Of a stretch of 9,063 bases of DNA, positions 5,132 to 9,063 are shown piece after piece. Source of the DNA: Selenomonadaceae bacterium UBA3796 (GTDB lineage: Bacteria > Bacillota > Negativicutes > Selenomonadales > Selenomonadaceae); the NCBI GenBank assembly GCA_002369175.1, contig DFES01000057.1, forward strand, positions 1-9,063, given 5' to 3'. The notes under the pieces were generated by a model, which saw only the letters and a list, made by a program, of their open reading frames with translations, ran no database searches and had not been told where the DNA came from. The position numbers were made by a program, and so were the translations under genes. The number at the start of each line of letters is the position of its first letter. Position 1 is the first letter of the stretch.

Positions 5132-6951
5132 CTACGAAAGAAAATTTGAGGAATATCGCCATTATTGCCCACGTTGACCACGGCAAGACAACCCTTGTGG
5201 ATGCAATGCTGAAACAGAGCCATGTATTTCGCTCCAACGAGCAGGTGGAAGAACGCGTTATGGATTCCGGTGATTTGGAACGTGAACGCGGCATTACGAT
5301 TTTGTCCAAGAATACGTCCATCCTTTACAATGGCATAAAAATCAACATTGTTGATACGCCGGGTCATGCGGACTTCGGCGGTGAGGTGGAGCGTGTCCTC
5401 AATATGGTGGATGGTGTTCTCCTCCTTGTGGATGCTTTCGAGGGGCCTATGCCCCAGACGAAGTATGTCCTTCGCAAGGCTTTGGAACAGAAACTTAAGC
5501 CCATTGTTGTCATCAATAAGATCGACCGCCCGGATCAGCGGGTGGATGATGTCTATGATGAAGTCCTGGAGCTTTTCATGGAGCTGGATGCAGATGATGA
5601 CCAGCTGGATTTCCCTGTCATCTATGCTACGGCGCGTGACGGTGTTGCGAAACATGAAATGGACGACGAGGCAGATAATCTTGAGGCGCTCATGGAGACC
5701 ATCGTGAAGGAGATTCCTGCGCCCCGCGGCGATGAGGAAGGCCCCCTGCAGATGATGATCACGACCCTTGAGGCGGATGAGTATGTGGGGCGTGTGGCCA
5801 TTGGCCGCATCATTCGCGGCAAGGCCAAAGTCAACCAGAATGTTGTCATCATCAACGGAGATCAGGAGGTCAAGGCGAAGATCGGCAAGGTTTTTGTATA
5901 TCAGGGACTGAGCCGTGTGGAGACACCTGAGGCAGGCGTGGGAGAGATTGTCGCCCTCACGGGATTGGGGGATGTGAGCATTGGCTATACCGTAGCGGAT
6001 GCGGAGAATCCCGAGGCACTTCCCAGCATCAATATTGATGAGCCTACGCTTTCCATGACTTTTGGCGTCAATACGAGTCCCTTTGCCGGAAGAGAGGGGC
6101 AGTTCGTCACTTCCCGTCACATTCGCGACCGTCTCTTCAAGGAAGTGGAGACGAATGTGGCGCTTCGCGTGGAAGAGACGGATTCTGCAGATGTGTTCAA
6201 GGTCTCCGGCCGCGGCGAGCTGCACCTTTCCATTCTCATTGAGCAGATGCGCCGCGAAGGTTATGAGCTTCAGGTGGGGAAGCCGGAAGTGGTCTACAAG
6301 ACCATCAACGGCCAGAAATGCGAACCCATTGAGAATCTCACCGTGGAAGTTCCCCAAGAGTACATGGGCGCCGTGATGGAATCTCTCGGTACCCGCAAGG
6401 CGGATCTCCAGAACATGACGGAAGTTTCCGGATACATGCGCATGCAGTTCACGATTCCCGCCCGCGGACTCATCGGTTTCCGCGGAGAACTGCTCACGAA
6501 TACCAAGGGCAACGGCATCATGAACCATGTATTTCATGGCTATGTTCCCTACAAGGGAGATATTCCGGGTCGTTCACGGGGTTCCCTCGTTGCCTTCGAG
6601 CAGGGGGAGACAACGGGATACGGCATATACACGCTGCAGGATCGCGGAACCATGTTCATCGCTCCCGGCCAGCAGGTATATGAGGGAATGATTGTAGGCG
6701 AGAATTCCCGTGAAATGGATATTGATATCAATCCCTGCAAGCAGAAGCACGTGTCGAACATGCGTACCTCTTCCTCCGATGAGGCGATCCGTCTCGTCCC
6801 TCCCCGCATTCTGAGCTTGGAGCAGGCGCTGGAGTACATCAATGATGATGAGCTTGTGGAGGTCACGCCGGAAAATATCCGGTTGCGCAAAGCCATCCTG
6901 GATCATACGGCTCGTGGGCGCGCGGCAAAGAATGCGCGGAAGCAATCCTGA
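5128..6951 (+). CDS. typA: Ribosome-associated translational GTPase TypA/BipA
   Basis: TypA is a GTPase of the EF-G/LepA superfamily that binds the ribosome and helps large-subunit assembly and stress or cold adaptation. The 607 residues equal the usual family length. The G domain shows the P-loop AHVDHGKTTL at 14-23, the switch I motif RERGITI at 52-58, DTPGHADFGG at 76-85, and the base-specifying NKID at 130-133. Domain II follows at roughly 200-300. The EF-G-like domains III and V follow it, with GRGELHLSILIEQMRREG, and then the TypA-specific C-terminal domain with RGLIGFRGE and FEQGETTGYGIY. The start is GTG 5128, supported by the conserved N-terminus TTKENLRNIAIIAHVDHG. The gene is preceded by its own promoter-like site and an attenuator-like hairpin, and followed by a terminator. 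All key GTPase residues are present. Confidence 0.97.
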   Translation: MTTKENLRNIAIIAHVDHGKTTLVDAMLKQSHVFRSNEQVEERVMDSGDLERERGITILSKNTSILYNGIKINIVDTPGHADFGGEVERVLNMVDGVLLLVDAFEGPMPQTKYVLRKALEQKLKPIVVINKIDRPDQRVDDVYDEVLELFMELDADDDQLDFPVIYATARDGVAKHEMDDEADNLEALMETIVKEIPAPRGDEEGPLQMMITTLEADEYVGRVAIGRIIRGKAKVNQNVVIINGDQEVKAKIGKVFVYQGLSRVETPEAGVGEIVALTGLGDVSIGYTVADAENPEALPSINIDEPTLSMTFGVNTSPFAGREGQFVTSRHIRDRLFKEVETNVALRVEETDSADVFKVSGRGELHLSILIEQMRREGYELQVGKPEVVYKTINGQKCEPIENLTVEVPQEYMGAVMESLGTRKADLQNMTEVSGYMRMQFTIPARGLIGFRGELLTNTKGNGIMNHVFHGYVPYKGDIPGRSRGSLVAFEQGETTGYGIYTLQDRGTMFIAPGQQVYEGMIVGENSREMDIDINPCKQKHVSNMRTSSSDEAIRLVPPRILSLEQALEYINDDELVEVTPENIRLRKAILDHTARGRAAKNARKQS

Positions 6952-6979
6952 TCATTTTATGAAAAATAGCTGAAAATAG

Positions 6980-7036
6980 TGCAAAAGTCCTATAAGAATC
7001 TCTGGATTTTCCCGATAGGGCTTTTGCATTTTCTTT
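6980..7036 (+). terminator. Intrinsic terminator of typA
   Basis: TGCAAAAGTCCTAT (6980-6993) pairs with ATAGGGCTTTTGCA (7015-7028) over 14 base pairs with one G-U, around a 21-base loop. TTTTCTTT follows at 7029-7036 (the run is counted from 7029). It begins 28 bases after the typA stop. Confidence 0.8.
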
Positions 7037-7052
7037 CAAAGTGTGGTAAGAT
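7024..7052 (+). promoter_or_regulatory. Candidate sepF promoter, upstream
   Basis: TTGCAT (7024-7029) and TAAGAT (7047-7052) are 17 bases apart, with an extended -10 TGG just before TAAGAT. The matches are moderate (3/6 and 4/6). The -35 overlaps the 3' arm of the typA terminator, so it could serve sepF only as DNA, independently of typA transcripts. Confidence 0.35.
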
Positions 7053-7097
7053 AAGTTCACTGTATGGAATTTATTTAATCTTTGATTGTATATCGGA

Positions 7098-7106
7098 TGC
7101 TATTAT
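7098..7106 (+). promoter_or_regulatory. Candidate sepF promoter, extended -10 type
   Basis: TGC followed directly by TATTAT (7101-7106) forms an extended -10 element 31 bases before the sepF start. No good -35 lies at the right distance. It is an alternative, or an addition, to the upstream candidate at 7024-7052. Confidence 0.35.
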
Positions 7107-7121
7107 ATCGAAAATTGTTTT

Positions 7122-7128
7122 GGAAGGG
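7122..7128 (+). promoter_or_regulatory. Ribosome site that fixes the sepF start
   Basis: GGAAGGG sits 9 bases before ATG 7138. This favours the ATG over the GTG at 6979 in the same frame, which would lie inside the typA terminator stem region and add 53 residues foreign to the family. Confidence 0.7.
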
Positions 7129-7137
7129 CGCGGTTGT

Positions 7138-7683
7138 ATGGAGCTGATAAAGAAAATAACGGATTTTATCATGCCTCCCGTAGAGGAGGAAGTAGATGAG
7201 GAACTTGAGACGGAAGGGCAGCAGGCAAATCAGGCAGACCGCAATGAGGAAGTTGTCGACCGTTTGGTTGCCAATGGCAGTTCCGTGAGTTTTGGCGGGG
7301 CCTCTGCAGTCTACCAGCCTGCAGAAGAACAGCGCCCCACGTATGGACGCATGTCTTATGAAAACAGGCAGGACAGTGCGAAGGTCGCTCGTTCTCAGTT
7401 CAAGGTCCATACGACGAAGATTCAGGAACTCAACATGCAGGTCTATGCACCTTCTAGTTTCGATCAGGTAGTGTCCATTGCGGACGATCTCAAGGACAGC
7501 AAAGCCGTCCTGGTGAACTACGAGAAGGTGGATCTGGCAGAGCAGCGCCGCATCTGTGACTTCGTCAACGGTGTTTGCTACGTATCGGATGGAGATGCTC
7601 GTCGTATTTCCCAGAATATCGTACTTTATGTACCGGAGGGCATTGATGTGTCGGATGCCATGACGATGGCGTTTGCTGAATGA
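7138..7683 (+). CDS. sepF: Cell division protein SepF
   Basis: SepF binds the FtsZ tail and the membrane, tethering and bundling FtsZ filaments at the division site in Gram-positive bacteria and relatives. The 181-residue protein has the three parts expected. An amphipathic N-terminal helix (MELIKKITDFIMPPV) acts as the membrane anchor. An acidic, disordered linker covers about residues 16-85 (EEEVDEELETEG and on). The globular core lies at about 90-170, with KIQELNMQVYAPSSFDQV, SKAVLVNYEKVD, RRICDFVNGVCYVSDGDARRIS and IVLYVPEGID. Length is normal for the family. The ATG at 7138 is chosen from the ribosome site and the family N-terminus. In many Firmicutes sepF lies in the ylm cluster next to divIVA or with ftsZ; here it stands alone between terminators, with typA upstream and an ATPase on the other strand downstream. 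Confidence 0.93.
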   Translation: MELIKKITDFIMPPVEEEVDEELETEGQQANQADRNEEVVDRLVANGSSVSFGGASAVYQPAEEQRPTYGRMSYENRQDSAKVARSQFKVHTTKIQELNMQVYAPSSFDQVVSIADDLKDSKAVLVNYEKVDLAEQRRICDFVNGVCYVSDGDARRISQNIVLYVPEGIDVSDAMTMAFAE

Positions 7684-7699
7684 ATGGATAGGGTTGTGG

Positions 7700-7735
7700 A
7701 ACAAAGCAGTCTTTTGGGATTGCTTTGTTTTTTTT
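7700..7735 (+). terminator. Intrinsic terminator of sepF
   Basis: AACAAAGCAGTC (7700-7711) pairs with GATTGCTTTGTT (7718-7729) over 12 base pairs with one G-U and a 6-base loop. An unbroken T-run ends at 7735. The minus-strand side has no T-run, so it does not clearly serve the convergent ATPase gene. The remaining bases to 7768 hold nothing recognisable. Confidence 0.9.
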
Positions 7736-7768
7736 ATGAGCTTCGGCAGTTTTGCTGTTCGTAATCTT

Positions 7769-9063
7769 TCAGGTATCTGCTTCTTGGAGTTTTGCGCCAG
7801 TATAAATGAAGGGGGTCATATAAATTGGCAATAGGTGTATATCCTGCTCCTTTTGGAAATCCTTGGTATAGAGAATGTATTTCTCATCTATCTGGGCAGA
7901 ATACTTCTGACAAAAGGCATCCAAAGACGCGTGGCGCTTGTAATTGGAGGATTTTACTTCTATTGGTACCACTTTGCTTCCTTTTGCTATGAGAAAATCT
8001 ATTTCATAATTGCTCTTTTTATCTTTACTGGAGAAGGTATGGTAATATAGCTCATAACCATTTGTAGCCAGCATCTGGGCTGTAAGATTTTCAAACAGGT
8101 ACCCCAGATTGGCTGAAATCTTGTCGCTCAGGAGTTTCTTGTATATGTCGTTTTCGGTAAAAGCCTTGTTCTTGAACATCAGTGTGGTGAAAAGACCGGT
8201 ATCGGAGAGGAAAAGCTTGAATTTGGTCAAGTCTTTGTACGAGGCCATATCAGCCGAAGGCTGGCTGGTGTGATAAGCTGCCAAGGCTGTTCTGGAATCA
8301 AGTAGTTCGGCAATGAGATTCAGCGAACTGCCCGGCCTCAGAGTAGGGATGACGCTGGATACGGTATATCGGGAAGCGTTCCTGTTCAGCTGGGCAGGGA
8401 TGGCATCGAAGAGATGGGAGAGGCGGCCTGTTGGGTCAATTTTGTAGAAATCATCCTCATAGAGCCGAAGTATTTCACGTTTGACTTGGTCTACGGCTTC
8501 AAAATTGTTTTCCTGCAGATAACTTTCCACCGCCTGCGGCATGCCGCCGATAAGCATATAGAGCCGCAGGCTGCGCATGATTTTCCTGTGTGCCCCATCA
8601 CCTGCCGGTTTCTGCATGCTGAACAGAAGCTTCAGCATGGGAATAGTCACATTGTCTCCTATGGCCCAGAGAAATTCTTCAAAATCCATAGGGTACATAT
8701 AGATACGCTGCTCTTCGCTGGGAATCAGTATATTCTTGACATTTTTCTTGATGGAAATCAGGGAGCCGGTCTCTATGTAGTCATAGCGGTGATTTTTAAC
8801 AAGGCTTTTGATGGCCTGACGTGCCAAGGGGTAAAGCTGTACCTCATCGAGGATAATGACAGAGTTTCTTTCTTCAAGGCGTACATTGGTCAGCAGTTGC
8901 AGCTGCAGGAAGAAGAAATCCAAATCGGATATGTCGTTGAACAGGTCGCGTATCTCCTGGGAACAGGTGGAAAAATCAATCAGTATGTAGCTTTTGTATG
9001 CTTGCTTGGCAAATTCTTCTACAACAGTGGACTTGCCTACACGCCGTTGGCCTTCCACCAGCA
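7769..9063 (-). CDS. P-loop ATPase with DUF4143-type C-terminal domain, N-terminus outside window
   Basis: This is a member of the broad family of AAA-type ATPases carrying a DUF4143 C-terminal region, common in anaerobes and archaea, whose cellular role is unknown. About 431 residues are visible. The frame stays open to the window edge (LVEGQRRVGKST). The GTG at 9058 is therefore almost certainly internal, and perhaps 25-30 residues are missing. Numbering from that GTG codon, Walker A GQRRVGKST is at 3-11, Walker B VIILDEVQ ends with Asp71-Glu72, and the sensor-like ETGSLISI is at 96-103. The C-terminus has EIDFLIAK and PIEVKSS, with Asp354, Glu367 and Lys369 spaced like a PD-(D/E)xK nuclease fold. 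Whether it cuts DNA is not known. No membrane segments are seen. It points toward sepF on the opposite strand and has no partner gene in view. The function is open; the family call is from motif recognition. Confidence 0.85.
   Translation of the reverse strand, partial: LVEGQRRVGKSTVVEEFAKQAYKSYILIDFSTCSQEIRDLFNDISDLDFFFLQLQLLTNVRLEERNSVIILDEVQLYPLARQAIKSLVKNHRYDYIETGSLISIKKNVKNILIPSEEQRIYMYPMDFEEFLWAIGDNVTIPMLKLLFSMQKPAGDGAHRKIMRSLRLYMLIGGMPQAVESYLQENNFEAVDQVKREILRLYEDDFYKIDPTGRLSHLFDAIPAQLNRNASRYTVSSVIPTLRPGSSLNLIAELLDSRTALAAYHTSQPSADMASYKDLTKFKLFLSDTGLFTTLMFKNKAFTENDIYKKLLSDKISANLGYLFENLTAQMLATNGYELYYHTFSSKDKKSNYEIDFLIAKGSKVVPIEVKSSNYKRHASLDAFCQKYSAQIDEKYILYTKDFQKEQDIHLLPIYMTPFIYTGAKLQEADT

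Noticed and set aside
5125..6537. Minus-strand open frame of 470 codons opposite typA
   Set aside because: It is antisense to typA, with no motifs. The same codon-bias effect explains it.
6979..7137. GTG at 6979 as an upstream start for sepF
   Set aside because: The extra 53 codons run through the typA terminator hairpin and the promoter region, have no good ribosome site, and do not match the SepF family N-terminus, which begins at ATG 7138.
7740..7768. Terminator for the minus-strand ATPase
   Set aside because: Only a three-base-pair dyad (GCA/TGC) is present, and the sepF hairpin has no T-run on the minus-strand side.
7835..8050. Plus-strand ORF of 71 codons with a hydrophobic, membrane-like product
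   Set aside because: It is antisense to the conserved C-terminal part of the DUF4143-type ATPase. The hydrophobicity comes from the complementary codons, and no ribosome site is evident.
9056..9058. GTG as the true start of the minus-strand ATPase
   Set aside because: The frame continues upstream to the window edge with residues LV that fit the beta strand before Walker A, so the real start lies beyond the window.

Overview
The window looks like chromosomal DNA of a low-to-mid GC anaerobic Firmicute. The best guess is a member of the Negativicutes (Selenomonas-like). This rests on the S-box (SAM-I) control of metK, SepF as a cell-division protein, strong AGGAGG-type ribosome sites, and the style of the PAS-GGDEF protein. 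The assignment is an inference from recalled protein character, not from a search. Almost all of the DNA is housekeeping.

Layout. Positions 1-2071 hold the end of the arginine biosynthesis pair argG-argH, joined by a 4-base ATGA overlap and closed by a strong intrinsic terminator (2085-2133). Positions 2260-3540 hold a PAS-GGDEF diguanylate cyclase. Its reading frame carries an in-frame TAG 27 codons after the best start, so the gene is either N-terminally broken or translated from an internal TTG or GTG. Positions 3578-5016 are a textbook S-box unit: a perfect-consensus promoter, a SAM-I aptamer, an intrinsic terminator with a visible competing antiterminator, then metK. Positions 5027-6951 carry typA (bipA). 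It is preceded by its own promoter-like sequence and a perfect hairpin followed by a T-rich run. A 22-codon leader ORF runs through that hairpin and overlaps the typA GTG start. A terminator (6980-7036) separates typA from sepF (7138-7683), which has its own terminator (7700-7735). From 7769 to the right edge, on the minus strand, lies most of a P-loop ATPase of the DUF4143 type, cut off by the window edge just upstream of its Walker A motif.

How the genes fit together. ArgG and ArgH perform the last two steps of arginine synthesis. MetK makes S-adenosylmethionine, and SAM binding to the riboswitch in its own mRNA shuts it off. TypA is a ribosome-associated GTPase, and SepF anchors FtsZ to the membrane. 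The cyclase and the ATPase are unrelated single-gene units. Every plus-strand gene except the cyclase has a recognisable terminator or attenuator at its 3' side, so most units are probably transcribed separately.

I found no convincing new multi-gene system, CRISPR array, tRNA, rRNA or insertion sequence. The two spots most worth checking are the interrupted cyclase frame and the typA leader.
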